Under the pieces are notes generated by a model. That model worked only from the letters and a program-made list of their open reading frames with translations, was not told the DNA's origin and did no database searches. A stretch of DNA of 64,000 nucleotides from VXPQ01 sp965117025 (lineage in GTDB: Bacteria > Bacteroidota > Rhodothermia > Rhodothermales > VXPQ01). Positions within the stretch are counted from its first letter, which is position 1, and each line of letters opens with the position of its first letter. The translations under genes and the position numbers were made by a program. Positions 8,222 through 17,490 of the stretch are shown piece after piece. The stretch lies in assembly GCA_965117025.1 (NCBI GenBank), contig OZ220746.1, forward strand, positions 1,302,001 to 1,366,000, given 5' to 3'.

Positions 8222-9142
8222 CTACCACTGGTAGGTCAGCGTCATCATATGCCCCGGCCCCTGATACCCGCTCTCGAACGCCACATAGGCATAATCAACG
8301 AGCGCCTTGTCCAGATCCAGACCGATCCCGAAAGAAGGGCCTCGCAGCGCATCGTTGGTAATGTATCCCCCTCGCAACGTCACCATTTCGAAAACCTCCG
8401 CCCCCAGGCCAATATGCAGTTGTGTGCGCTGCATCTCAAAAAATCGCGAGATTTCCATGGTGGCGAACAGCTGCGCCAGCGTAGCGTCGTCTTCCTGAAG
8501 CCTCACATGGAATGGGTGTACCGACATGCCCACTCGCAGGGCGCGCGGTAAACGGGTGGCCTCTGACGCCAGCCTGGACATCCTGCCTATGTTCTGCAAT
8601 GCAGCGCCGAACTGCGCCCCCCGCACAGGCAGGTCCGCCTGTACGCCAAAATCGAAGGCATACCCGCGGGAAGAGTTCGTAAAAATGCGCTCAAGCAGAT
8701 ACTTGGTCGTTACCCCGACCCGAAAACGTCCGAACCGCCGGCCATACGATGCCCCGCTGCTGACAAATTGCACACTGAAGAAGCCTTCCGGCTCGCCGGG
8801 CCCGGAGCGCGCCTCGAGGTCGCCGCTTTCCATCGCCGTAACAAATAAGCCGACAGCCGCCTTTTCACCTACGCCCAGGCGCGAGGCCGCGGCATAACTC
8901 CCGGTGCCAAGCACCCAGGCATAATAAGACAACGAGGCTGTATTGCGTTCGGCTGCCGCCAGACCCGCCGGATTCCAGAACGTGCTGAATGCATCGCGGC
9001 TCCAGGAAACCTGGGCGTCTCCCATGGCGCCCGCCTCGGCATTGATCCCGTTACGCAGAAATGCAAAGCCTCCTTCCTGCGCCGCGGCCGGCCATGCAGC
9101 AAAAAACGCAAGCATTCCCAACATGCACCAGCGCGTTTTCAT
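8222..9142 (-). CDS. PorV/PorQ-family outer-membrane protein
   Basis: This is a 306-residue beta-barrel with a signal peptide (MKTRWCMLGMLAFFAAWPAAAQ). The family pattern is clear: GINAEAGAMGDAQVSW, then FWNPAGLAAAERN, then alternating beta-strands to the final aromatic residue of YQW. PorV and PorQ relatives in T9SS bacteria shuttle or anchor secreted proteins at the outer membrane. ATG 9142 gives a clean signal peptide. A GTG at 9163 overlaps the previous stop (GTGA) and is an alternative. It is the last gene of the 12589-8222 operon. Confidence 0.75.
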   Translation of the reverse strand: MKTRWCMLGMLAFFAAWPAAAQEGGFAFLRNGINAEAGAMGDAQVSWSRDAFSTFWNPAGLAAAERNTASLSYYAWVLGTGSYAAASRLGVGEKAAVGLFVTAMESGDLEARSGPGEPEGFFSVQFVSSGASYGRRFGRFRVGVTTKYLLERIFTNSSRGYAFDFGVQADLPVRGAQFGAALQNIGRMSRLASEATRLPRALRVGMSVHPFHVRLQEDDATLAQLFATMEISRFFEMQRTQLHIGLGAEVFEMVTLRGGYITNDALRGPSFGIGLDLDKALVDYAYVAFESGYQGPGHMMTLTYQW

Positions 9143-9159
9143 CAGAGTATCCAGTATTC

Positions 9160-10197
9160 TCACAGCAGCATACGGAGGGTAATCAGGTGCAGCAGGCCCG
9201 TACCGTGCGGCTCGAGCAACAGGCCGTACTCGACTCGAACAGCAAGGCCGCCTACCGGTTGTTCGATTTCAAATCCGGCGGAAGGAGTGTTTCCCGAGAG
9301 GGCATTGCCGATACGGTCGACGCCGCCGCGAAGCACCAGGATCTCCGAGAGTTCGAACTCGACACCGGCTCGCACACCGGCCTCGTGCAAGGTCGCCCGG
9401 CGCGCCTCGAATGCTTCGAACGGCACGGAGCCGATACGTTCCATACTGCGGACCCGGTATTCCAGATCCGAAATACGGGACTCGTATTCGGCAAGCAATT
9501 GCAAACGGTCCTCCATCATACTGTACGAGGCGCCCACGCGCAAGCGCAGGGGAAACCGGTCGGATGTCGTGCCGCCGTCCGCTCCGTACAGACCGGACGA
9601 ATCCCAGGAATAGCGAGCCAGCAAATCGTCCGTAACGAACGCAAGGCGCAAGCGGTCGGTCACGTCCACCGTCACCCCGACATCAATGCCAATACTGTTA
9701 ACCGGCTCAATCTCGTCGAAAAGATCCGTGCGGAAAAGCTGAAGGCCGACGCCCAGCGACAAACGTTGGCCGAGATGCGTGCCGAACGCCAGAAAAAATG
9801 CAAATTCGTCCGTCGAATACGTTTGCGTGTGGTACCCGCTGGCGTCCCTCCCGTCGATATCGGACACCCCGGCATGGATGAGCCCGGCGGCAAGGCCCGC
9901 ACTCGGCTGAATAGGCGTCGAGAATTGCAGAAACTGCATCTGCCTGTCGAAACGCATGATAGCCGCCGACGCCATGATATGCTGTCCTGTGGCTTGCGGA
10001 GCCAGGGCCGGATTATAATACGGAGAGGCATCGCCCCGCACATCTGCGGAAAGCGCATTCCCCAGCGCCATGCCGCGGGCGCCAAAGCCCATTCTCGAGA
10101 AGGCCCCCGCCGACTGTCCCCACGCGTTGGCCACCGGCATCAGGGTCAGCAATCCGAGGAGGCAACGGATCGTCTTATGCGCCATTCCTGCGGTCAT
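9160..10197 (-). CDS. PorV/PorQ-family outer-membrane protein (second)
   Basis: The protein of about 345 residues has a signal peptide (about residues 5-27, ending AWGQ) followed by GAFSRMGFGARGMALGNALS and SPYYNPALAPQA, the conserved opening of PorV/UPF0164-type barrels. Strand-like segments continue to the C-terminus. It overlaps the upstream T9SS cargo gene by ATGA at 10197, and its own stop touches the start of the next barrel. The two barrels are clearly diverged paralogues rather than a recent duplication. Confidence 0.72.
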   Translation of the reverse strand: MTAGMAHKTIRCLLGLLTLMPVANAWGQSAGAFSRMGFGARGMALGNALSADVRGDASPYYNPALAPQATGQHIMASAAIMRFDRQMQFLQFSTPIQPSAGLAAGLIHAGVSDIDGRDASGYHTQTYSTDEFAFFLAFGTHLGQRLSLGVGLQLFRTDLFDEIEPVNSIGIDVGVTVDVTDRLRLAFVTDDLLARYSWDSSGLYGADGGTTSDRFPLRLRVGASYSMMEDRLQLLAEYESRISDLEYRVRSMERIGSVPFEAFEARRATLHEAGVRAGVEFELSEILVLRGGVDRIGNALSGNTPSAGFEIEQPVGGLAVRVEYGLLLEPHGTGLLHLITLRMLL

Positions 10198-11768
10198 TCG
10201 AGCACCTGAATTTTCCCGTGTGCGGCTTTCCCGCCAATCACGGTATAGAAATACACCCCGTTCGCCACCCGGAATCCGTTGTGGTCGGCTCCGTCCCATG
10301 TGACTTCTCGCTCGCCTCCGGCGCCGGCGTTTGCGGCCAGTTCGCGCACGAGATTCATGCGAAAATCGAATATGCGGATGCGGTCGGCGCCCCCGTCCGA
10401 ATCATACCGTAAGCGCACAAACCGGTCGTTTGCAGGCGAAAACGGATTCGGATACGCATAGGTGTCCACATCCGGCCTGGCATCGGTTGGCGTATCCGGG
10501 TGCAACGGCACATCGGTTCGATAGATGCGCCATGTGGCCCCGCCGTCCGTGCTCTTCATGAGCCCGTCCGATGTGCCTACCCATAACGCTGCGTCCGTCG
10601 TGGCCACGGAATACACAGAGAGGTCCGGGCGCACGATCCGATCAGGGTCCTCTGCATCCCGGAAACGGCGGATCGTTTGCCAGGTCACGCCGCCGTCGTG
10701 CGTAACGAACAATCCGTTTTCTCCGGCGACATACACCGTCCTGCTTCCCCGAAAGGCGAAATCGTGAACTTTTTCGCCAAGGAGCATCTGTTCGAACGTC
10801 TCGCCCCCGTCTCTGGTTACGGTCACGCCGTACTGCTCCGGCGGCCCCTGCCGGGCCGGATCATTCACCGGCCATGTGGCCATCCAGATCGGATTTTGCC
10901 TTGGATTTCGCCCTTGTCCTCCGGGCAGGGGCTGCTCCTCGATGGAAGTAACCCAATTGCCCGCCAGCGAAGATGAGGTGCCGTCGGCGGTGAATCGTTC
11001 CCACGCCAAGCCATCGTACGACCGGTTCACGCCGCCTGCCGTACCGGCCCACATCGTGCCGGCCTCGTCCACAAGCACGCTGAACCCCCGGTGGTTCAGG
11101 TGCCCCTCCATTTCCCGCGACACGGGCGACACGAAAAAATCGTACGACGAATCCGGGTGAATGGTATGCAGAAAATCGGGAGGCAGCACGACCCGCTCCC
11201 AGGTCTGCCCGTTATCGCGGGATCGACGTATACCGCTCGCCCAGGCTGCAATCCATACCTCGTCCCGCGCCGGATCGTAGTCGATATCGAAGGGAGGGCT
11301 TTGCTCCGGCGCGATGATGGGCAGGGCGGGCAACGCAGATACGCCGTATTCCGCGGTGGTGTCGTCCGGATCGTCCAGATGAGACGGGCGCCAGGTAAAG
11401 GTCGCGCCTCCGTCCGTCGAAAAGACATACCCGGCCACGCTGCTGATCGTCTGACCGTCCTCCATTCGCGAAGAACCGATGCCTGCCCACACAAAGACGC
11501 CTTCCACGTCCAGAGAATACACGTTCAGACGGCGGGCCGCCAGCGAATCGACGTCCGCAACGAACCAGGTACGCCCGCCGTCCGGGGTCATATTGAGAAA
11601 CGGCCCGACCCACAGTCTGTCGCCTTCCGCATGCAGGTTCGTCACACTGTTGCGCAGAATGCCGGTCGCAGGCAAAAATTCGTCTGTCCGACCAAACTGG
11701 CCAAACTGCGCCTGCCCCTGTGGAACGAGCAAAAGACCGGTCAATATGGTGAAGAATGTCCGCCTCAT
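10194..11768 (-). CDS. Secreted beta-propeller (BNR/Ycf48-like) protein with T9SS sorting tail
   Basis: The 524-residue exported protein (signal peptide about 1-20, ending GQAQ) contains repeated Asp-box-like motifs: TPDGGRTWF, STDGGATFTW, SRDNGQTWERV, THDGGVTWQTI and STDGGATWRIY. These are typical of BNR or photosystem-stability (Ycf48-like) propellers. The last 85 residues (YAYPNPFSPANDRFVRLRYD onward, ending VANGVYFYTVIGGKAAHGKIQVLE) form a FlgD-like/T9SS type A sorting domain. It probably reaches the cell surface with help from the adjacent PorV-like proteins. It overlaps both neighbours by 4 bases. Confidence 0.8.
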   Translation of the reverse strand: MRRTFFTILTGLLLVPQGQAQFGQFGRTDEFLPATGILRNSVTNLHAEGDRLWVGPFLNMTPDGGRTWFVADVDSLAARRLNVYSLDVEGVFVWAGIGSSRMEDGQTISSVAGYVFSTDGGATFTWRPSHLDDPDDTTAEYGVSALPALPIIAPEQSPPFDIDYDPARDEVWIAAWASGIRRSRDNGQTWERVVLPPDFLHTIHPDSSYDFFVSPVSREMEGHLNHRGFSVLVDEAGTMWAGTAGGVNRSYDGLAWERFTADGTSSSLAGNWVTSIEEQPLPGGQGRNPRQNPIWMATWPVNDPARQGPPEQYGVTVTRDGGETFEQMLLGEKVHDFAFRGSRTVYVAGENGLFVTHDGGVTWQTIRRFRDAEDPDRIVRPDLSVYSVATTDAALWVGTSDGLMKSTDGGATWRIYRTDVPLHPDTPTDARPDVDTYAYPNPFSPANDRFVRLRYDSDGGADRIRIFDFRMNLVRELAANAGAGGEREVTWDGADHNGFRVANGVYFYTVIGGKAAHGKIQVLE

Positions 11769-12589
11769 TCCACCACCGTAGTCGCTTCCACGATATCGCT
11801 GAGAAGACCGGCTCTATCCCTGGCCTGGAAGGCCAACGTGGTTACTCCGGGTTCATTCGACGAATCAATCCGCACGACGCGCGTATAGCGGCCATCGGCA
11901 GCCTCCGCATCGCCATCCGTTCCCTCGTCGAACATACCGATCTTTGTCCCGGGTCTTTCCACATTCCAGAATTCGACGGAGGCGATATTGGAAAGCCCGT
12001 CCGGATCGGATACGACGGCTATCAACTCCAGCAACTTAGCGGGTTCGCCCGGCCCGGGACGGCGCAGGGTATCCGGCGCCACGACCATGCTTATGACCGG
12101 CGGCGCGCCCTCCGCCGAAACATGCATCATGCCGCGCACCTGATTGCTGAGCATCCCTTCCAGATCTTCCGCGAAAACCAGCACGGTATAGACCCCGATC
12201 TCGCCGGCCGGAACGATCACGTCGGAATGGCCCGCGTACCGCCCGCCGGAACCCAAAGCAAGCACGCCTTCAGCAAGCGTCTCGTCTCCGAACACCACGA
12301 AGGAGACAGCCTTCACATCATGGTCGGGATCCCGTACCGTCACCTCCATGGAGAGCGGAACGACTATATTGGCATTGTCGTCGCCGGGCGGCGCAATAAA
12401 CTGATGCGGCGAAAAGGAAAATTCGGACAACTCCGGCGGAGTGCCTGCATCGTCAAGCAGGCCGGGAGCCTGATCACACCCACTCAGGACGAGGATTGCT
12501 GCGGCAAGAACCGCTGCCGGATAGCGAAAGAAATAGAGCAAGACGAGCGTCCCGAAGGGTTCAGATTCGGAAAAACGAAACCGTATCAA
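11765..12589 (-). CDS. Surface lipoprotein of unknown function
   Basis: The 274-residue protein has a lipobox near residue 37 (LVLSGC), so after signal peptidase II cleavage it would be lipid-anchored. Two Ig-like beta domains are suggested by IVVPLSMEVTVRDPDHDVKAV and LLELIAVVSDPDGLSNIASV, both resembling domains that describe differences from an equilibrium state (cadherin/PKD-like). No catalytic residues are visible. Its stop overlaps the start of the propeller protein (ATGA), so it heads the four-gene surface operon. The initiator could lie inside the long hydrophilic N-terminus. Confidence 0.6.
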   Translation of the reverse strand: MIRFRFSESEPFGTLVLLYFFRYPAAVLAAAILVLSGCDQAPGLLDDAGTPPELSEFSFSPHQFIAPPGDDNANIVVPLSMEVTVRDPDHDVKAVSFVVFGDETLAEGVLALGSGGRYAGHSDVIVPAGEIGVYTVLVFAEDLEGMLSNQVRGMMHVSAEGAPPVISMVVAPDTLRRPGPGEPAKLLELIAVVSDPDGLSNIASVEFWNVERPGTKIGMFDEGTDGDAEAADGRYTRVVRIDSSNEPGVTTLAFQARDRAGLLSDIVEATTVVE

Positions 12590-12741
12590 TCTGCGCTCAT
12601 CAACGCTCCGCAGGTGGAAAAGACAGGGGACGACCGGAAAGTATGCAGCGCGTGCAAAAACGCTACGACGGATGCCGGACAGGGGCTCTTAACAAGCCTT
12701 CGATACAAAAGATCCCGACGGCCGAATATACCCCGAAAGAC

Positions 12742-12840
12742 AGGTATGGACGCTGCCAGCGTGATCCTCGCAGCCTCCCGAAGGGCGCTTCACGCATAAA
12801 CGCGAAGCGCTGATCGAAGCGGTTTTGCTCAGACTATCCC
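12742..12840 (+). repeat. Right-half copy of the terminal-inverted-repeat element
   Basis: About 99 bases match 21124-21221 with few changes: GCCAGCGTG, then CGCAGCCTCCCGAAGGGCGC, then a hairpin GCGCTTCACGC/CGCGAAGCGC, then CTGATCGAAG and GGTTTTGCTCAGACTATCCC at the end. The left half seen at 21033 is absent or too diverged to recognise. It fills most of the gap between the lipoprotein gene and the site-2 protease gene. Confidence 0.75.
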
Positions 12841-12849
12841 ATAGAAGCT

Positions 12850-14076
12850 TCACGCGATATACAGGGGCCTGAAGCTGAAACACAGGATAAAGATAAACAG
12901 GCTGAAAAGCCCCAGCACCATGCGCCCCCGAGTCAACGGCTGCTCATGAAGTACGGGAGGGTGATCTATCTTGACCAGAAACATGAGCAACAGGCACCAG
13001 AGCAACCAGCCGCTCCAGGCGAAGTTCTGCATCCACGGCAGCATGTTCTCTGAAAGCGCAGTCAATACCATAAGGCCCGCCATGGCCGGAGCAATGCGCG
13101 CCAGATTCCCGGCGAACAGTTTCGCCAGATAGAAATACAGGACCCCTGCAAGGACAAACCAGGAACCACTCCCTAAAAACGGATACAGTTCGTACAGAAG
13201 CGGCGAGATTTCGAGCACGAATCCGATGGCGCCCGAAAGCAGCAGCAGCAGAAAAAAACCCCGGGCGAGGCGGGCATGCCAGACGCGGCCGAACAGGGCA
13301 TACGTAATATGTCCGCCGTCGAGTTGTCCGATGGGAAGCAGGTTCAGCGCCGTAAAAAAAAGACCCAGCCACCCCGCAAACAACATGGGATAGTGGTACA
13401 TCTCCCAATTGGGAGGCACATCCGTGAAAAATTGTTTGAGCAGCATATACAACAGCGTGTCGCCCACAACCAGCGTAAGCGCCCCGTCGCTCGATCCGCT
13501 CAAACTGTCCGGATACCTGCCGAATTGTTCGACATACTGCTGGATGGCCTCGTGCCCCGGCCCCACGCCGAAGATGTACGAGGCGGGCGGCAATGTGGCA
13601 AAGGCCGCGAGTAGGAGAATAAGAGCGACTGCAAAACCGGCAAGCGGGCCGGCAGCGCCGATGTCGAACAACTTCCGCAGGCTGGGCACCGGTTCTCTGA
13701 TGCGGATCACCGCACCCAACGTACCCACGCCGATAAAAGGAAGAGGAATATAGTAAGGCAGCGAAGTGGACACGCCATGAAACCGGGCGGCAAAATAATG
13801 TCCGAATTCGTGCACGGTCAAAAAAAGAAGCAGGGATAGCCCAAAGCGCAAGCCGTCGGCCAGGAATGCCGGCCACCCCTCGCTCGCATACACTGCCAGA
13901 CGGCCCGTCAGATTGCCCCCCTCCCATACCGTGGTCGCCAGCGTAACCACAAAAAGCAACGCATGGAGCCAGTAGCGATCCCGGCCTTTCCGTACATCGG
14001 AACCGGCGGAACCGGCTCCGACGACACGATCTGTCTCTGCGGAGAATACGGAAGGCTCGCTATGCGACGGATACAT
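12850..14076 (-). CDS. Site-2 protease family (M50) membrane metalloprotease
   Basis: The 408-residue polytopic protein has the zinc motif HEFGH (in TVHEFGHYFAARFHGVS) and the second site LLPIGQLDGGHITYALFG, where the Asp completes zinc binding. These are the two hallmarks of M50 intramembrane proteases, which cleave membrane-bound anti-sigma factors or signal peptides. No PDZ domain is present between them, so it belongs to the PDZ-less branch. About nine helices are predicted. A GGGATATACTC sequence related to the repeat family lies right upstream of ATG 14076. Confidence 0.85.
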   Translation of the reverse strand: MYPSHSEPSVFSAETDRVVGAGSAGSDVRKGRDRYWLHALLFVVTLATTVWEGGNLTGRLAVYASEGWPAFLADGLRFGLSLLLFLTVHEFGHYFAARFHGVSTSLPYYIPLPFIGVGTLGAVIRIREPVPSLRKLFDIGAAGPLAGFAVALILLLAAFATLPPASYIFGVGPGHEAIQQYVEQFGRYPDSLSGSSDGALTLVVGDTLLYMLLKQFFTDVPPNWEMYHYPMLFAGWLGLFFTALNLLPIGQLDGGHITYALFGRVWHARLARGFFLLLLLSGAIGFVLEISPLLYELYPFLGSGSWFVLAGVLYFYLAKLFAGNLARIAPAMAGLMVLTALSENMLPWMQNFAWSGWLLWCLLLMFLVKIDHPPVLHEQPLTRGRMVLGLFSLFIFILCFSFRPLYIA

Positions 14077-14124
14077 ACGGGATATACTCTGCAGAGGCTG
14101 TGAGCATCATGGAGCAAACGAGCG

Positions 14125-15321
14125 TCAACGGAGCCCGGAAAGCCCCTTGGAAATCCGGCGCATGGCTTCCTGCAAATCTTCCGTGGAAGCAGCGTACGAA
14201 ATACGCAGACCTCCGGGATCGCCGAAGGCGCCCCCTGGCACAAGCGCCACATGATGCTCTTCGAGGATATAGAAACACAGGTCCTCGCTGGTTTCGATCG
14301 CCCTGCCGGAAGCAGACCTTGAACCAAGATAGGAGGATATGTCCGGGAAAAGATAAAAGGCTCCCTCGGGGCGCGGGCAATGAATGCCGTCGATGCCGTC
14401 AAGTTGCTCAAGCATGAAATCGCGCCGGACGCGGAATCGACGCACCATGTCCGTTACATGCCGCTTGTCCATTTCCAGCGCAGCAATGCCGGCCCTCTGG
14501 GTAATGCTGCACGGCGCCGATGTGGTCTGTCCCTGTATTTTCGCGGCTGTTTTTACAATGGACGGGTCGGCCGCCATATACCCCAAACGCCAGCCGGTCA
14601 TGGCATAGGCTTTCGAAAAGCCATTGACCGTGATCGTCCGCTCCTTCATGCCGGGAAGCGAGGCAAACGCAACATGCTCTGCATCGAAAAGAACGTGCTC
14701 GTAAATCTCGTCCGAGAGCACGAATACGTCCGGATGCCGCCGCAACACCTCGGCCAGCGCCCCCAGTTCCTCCCGGGGATACACGGAGCCGGTGGGATTG
14801 GAGGGCGAACACAGGATCAGCATGCGCGTGGCCCCGCCTATGGCTTCCTCCAGAGCATCTGGACTGAGGCGGTATTCGCCGGCGGCGGTGGTGGCAAGGG
14901 GCTTCGGCGTAGCCCCCGCGAGGCGCACCATCTCCGGATAACTCACCCAGTACGGCGCCGGGATAAGCACTTCGTCCCCGGGACGACAGAGCGCGGCCAC
15001 GGCGAGAGCGACCGACTGCTTGGCGCCGCTGGAGCAAAGGATCTGATCCGGTGCGTACGCAAGCCCGTTATCCTTCTCGAATTTTCGGCAAATCGCTTCG
15101 CGCAATGCGAGCATACCCATGTTCTCCGTATACCGGGTATACCCTTCCCGGATGGCGGCCTGACCCGCCTCGACGATTGGCGCAGGCGTGTCGAAATCAG
15201 GCTCCCCGGCGCTAAGGCCAATGACGGGAAGACCCTCTCGCCGCAATTGCTTTGCACGCCCGCTCATCGCCAGCGTAGCGGACGGCTGAACGGCTTCCAC
15301 GTTGGGATTGAAACGGATCAT
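14125..15321 (-). CDS. Class I PLP-dependent aminotransferase (aspartate type)
   Basis: The 398-residue enzyme is of the AspC/AspB type. GAKQSVALA contacts PLP, SNPTGSVY is the conserved SNPTG stretch and VNGFSKAYAMTGWRLGY carries the Schiff-base lysine. The C-terminal LRISYAASTEDLQEAMRRI is typical. It probably transaminates aspartate or aromatic amino acids with 2-oxoglutarate, but substrate preference cannot be read from sequence. The start ATG 15321 is preceded by an AT-rich leader. Confidence 0.88.
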   Translation of the reverse strand: MIRFNPNVEAVQPSATLAMSGRAKQLRREGLPVIGLSAGEPDFDTPAPIVEAGQAAIREGYTRYTENMGMLALREAICRKFEKDNGLAYAPDQILCSSGAKQSVALAVAALCRPGDEVLIPAPYWVSYPEMVRLAGATPKPLATTAAGEYRLSPDALEEAIGGATRMLILCSPSNPTGSVYPREELGALAEVLRRHPDVFVLSDEIYEHVLFDAEHVAFASLPGMKERTITVNGFSKAYAMTGWRLGYMAADPSIVKTAAKIQGQTTSAPCSITQRAGIAALEMDKRHVTDMVRRFRVRRDFMLEQLDGIDGIHCPRPEGAFYLFPDISSYLGSRSASGRAIETSEDLCFYILEEHHVALVPGGAFGDPGGLRISYAASTEDLQEAMRRISKGLSGLR

Positions 15322-15360
15322 GGTAGAATTACAATTACAAAAGATTAGGGCCTGTTGACA

Positions 15361-15840
15361 CTAGGGACGGGCACGCCGCACAAGCGCGTTCAAAACAGGC
15401 TCGGGTACGAAGGCCGACACATCGCCGTTCCAGCGAAGAATGTCGCGCACCAGCGTGCCGCTTACCAGGGCATGCCGGCCCGAAGCAGGTAAAAAGACCG
15501 TTTCGAGATCTTCCTGGAGCGCCCTGTTCGCCAGCGCCATAGGTAATTCGTAATCGAAATCGCGGGACTGCCGAAGCCCTCGAATCAGCACGGCAGCGCC
15601 GGTTTCCCGGGCGCGGTCCGCGATCAGTCCCTCATGGGCAACCACTTCGACGCCGGTCAAATGCCGTACACACTGGCGAATCAGATCGCACCGTTCTTCG
15701 ATGGGAAAAATCGTTTCCTTTTCGGCATTGACGGCCACCGTCACTTCCACCTTGTCGAACAACGCCACCGCGCGTTCGAGGATATCGAGGTGTCCGAAAG
15801 TAAACGGATCGAATGTGCCGGGATACAGCGCCAGTTTCAT
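15361..15840 (-). CDS. coaD: Phosphopantetheine adenylyltransferase
   Basis: CoaD makes dephospho-CoA from 4'-phosphopantetheine and ATP, the penultimate step of coenzyme A synthesis. YPGTFDPFTFGHLDILERA holds the TxGH nucleotidyltransferase motif. RGLRQSRDFDYELPMA and the late SGTLVRDI are conserved. The length of 159 residues is standard. It follows rsmD by 12 bases on the same strand, the common rsmD-coaD pairing. Confidence 0.96.
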   Translation of the reverse strand: MKLALYPGTFDPFTFGHLDILERAVALFDKVEVTVAVNAEKETIFPIEERCDLIRQCVRHLTGVEVVAHEGLIADRARETGAAVLIRGLRQSRDFDYELPMALANRALQEDLETVFLPASGRHALVSGTLVRDILRWNGDVSAFVPEPVLNALVRRARP

Positions 15841-15852
15841 ATGCGGCGGCGA

Positions 15853-16455
15853 TCAGGAAAAAACAGGGCGGGAAGCATGCTCGGCGGCGGCAGGGTCCGG
15901 GACCACAGCCTGCGCATGCCGGAACACCGACACCACGGTACGCCCGTAGGATCGGGAAACGTCCAGGTCGGGATGCGCCGGTTCCCGGTCGAAAAAGATA
16001 CGCCGGTCATGTTCGAGGATAAACAGGCCCCCCTCCGCGGTATGCGGCAGCGCCAAAGAAGGCATTTCCGGCATGGCTTCGAGGCTATACGGTGGATCGG
16101 CAAAAATGAAATCGAACGCCGGTCCCTTGTAGCGGCGCAGATAGCGTACGGCATCCGCCCGTAAAAAGATGCATTGATCTTCCACATCCAGTTTGCGCGC
16201 GTTCCGCCGGGCAACCTGAAGCACATGTCCTTCTTTTTCCACAAACACGACCGAGCGGGCGCCGCGGGAAAGCGCCTCGAACCCTATGGTGCCGGCGCCG
16301 GCGAACAAATCGAGCACGGAGGCGCCGGCAAATCCTCTCCGGTTTTCCGCAAGATGGAAAAGCGACTCCCGCGTCCGGTTCGTGGTCGGCCGGGTCCGGA
16401 GGCCTTTCGGAGCGAAAAGCTTCCTGCGAGCGAATTTTCCCGCAATAATTCTCAC
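15853..16455 (-). CDS. rsmD: 16S rRNA (guanine966-N2)-methyltransferase RsmD
   Basis: RsmD methylates G966 of 16S rRNA. The opening MRIIAGKFARRKL, the SAM site VLDLFAGAGTIGFEALSRGA and the catalytic DPPYSLE are all present in a 200-residue protein of normal size. The start is GTG at 16455. It precedes coaD in the same direction. Confidence 0.94.
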   Translation of the reverse strand: MRIIAGKFARRKLFAPKGLRTRPTTNRTRESLFHLAENRRGFAGASVLDLFAGAGTIGFEALSRGARSVVFVEKEGHVLQVARRNARKLDVEDQCIFLRADAVRYLRRYKGPAFDFIFADPPYSLEAMPEMPSLALPHTAEGGLFILEHDRRIFFDREPAHPDLDVSRSYGRTVVSVFRHAQAVVPDPAAAEHASRPVFS

Positions 16456-16482
16456 GATGGAACGATGGAAATGACTTAGGGC

Positions 16483-17430
16483 CTATAAAATCAATGCCTC
16501 GCCTTCATACAGGGCACCGCCGATGCACCCGGCATAAGCCGGAACGTCCACGTCGGGCGGCGGGCTGGTAATAGAAACGTCCTGAAGCACCGCAGGATGC
16601 AACACCCGGATATCCCCGCCGAATACGGCCCGGAGTTCGGAAAACAAAGCGTCGGGGGCGGTATCTCCGTACACATAGACCGTTTGTACACCCGAGGGGG
16701 GTATTCCGAACCGGGACGCGGTGTGGGCGCCCAGATACGCCGCATCAATCGGTTCTACGCCTTCCGCAAACCCGCCAGAACGCCAGACCTTTCCGGTGCA
16801 AAAAATATAGTCGAGCCGGTCGGCATACCAGCCGATTCCCAATGCACAGGAATCTTCACCGGCGTCTTCCCTTGCAGCCTCCGCACATCCGATCATACTG
16901 ACCGCTGCTTGTGTGCCGGACATGAGCCGCGTGTGCTTCGCCGGTACGCCCCGAACAAGATGCCGCAGACATTCGTCAAGACGTTCTTCAACCGCCAGCA
17001 CATGCATCCATTCCTCTTCAACGCCATGGGATATTGCTCCATGGCGAATCACATCGGCGGTGATACGCAGCGGCTTTTCCGGCGCTATGAGCAGCTCGAT
17101 GGCTTGCGTGAGACCGCTCCGCCGGGCATCCGGTCCGGCTTCCGAAGAAACCGGCACACGAAAGGAATGACCTTCCCGTGGAGAAATCGCAATGCGCAGA
17201 TCGTCAATCCCGTGGCTGGCCTCCGGTCCGGAAAACACTTCTGCAAGCGCCTCTGAAACTGCATGAACGCGCTCATCGTCCCGGCCGGAAAGCACGCCGC
17301 CAAGCACTTCCTCGTCCACGTCAATGCGCCCGAGCCGCGATAGCCGGCGCCCCGACGCACATTGTGATACTTCGGCGTAACGGACCGCGCGACCTGTAAT
17401 ATCGACCCCCGCCCGTACGTACGCGTCCAT
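16483..17430 (-). CDS. PilM-like (actin-fold) protein, tentative
   Basis: A 315-residue soluble protein not firmly recognised. Its opening VRAGVDITGRAVRYAEVSQ resembles the VGLDIGSSSVKAVEL phosphate-1 region of PilM/FtsA-fold proteins, and a later YVYGDTAPDALFSEL plus the final AGCIGGALYEG suit an actin-like fold with a missing or weak ATP site. The gene just upstream encodes a single-helix protein with pseudopilin-like features, which would fit a pilus or secretion role. Confidence in the specific name is low. Confidence 0.4.
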   Translation of the reverse strand: MDAYVRAGVDITGRAVRYAEVSQCASGRRLSRLGRIDVDEEVLGGVLSGRDDERVHAVSEALAEVFSGPEASHGIDDLRIAISPREGHSFRVPVSSEAGPDARRSGLTQAIELLIAPEKPLRITADVIRHGAISHGVEEEWMHVLAVEERLDECLRHLVRGVPAKHTRLMSGTQAAVSMIGCAEAAREDAGEDSCALGIGWYADRLDYIFCTGKVWRSGGFAEGVEPIDAAYLGAHTASRFGIPPSGVQTVYVYGDTAPDALFSELRAVFGGDIRVLHPAVLQDVSITSPPPDVDVPAYAGCIGGALYEGEALIL

Positions 17431-17490
17431 GGATCAGGTTAGGGTCTGGTCGGCGCAATGAATACACGGCGTTCGCCGCAGCCTGCGAGA

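Noticed and set aside
9061..10209. A 382-codon plus-strand frame opposite the PorV-like genes
   Set aside because: No recognisable features; the minus-strand barrels have signal peptides and family motifs.
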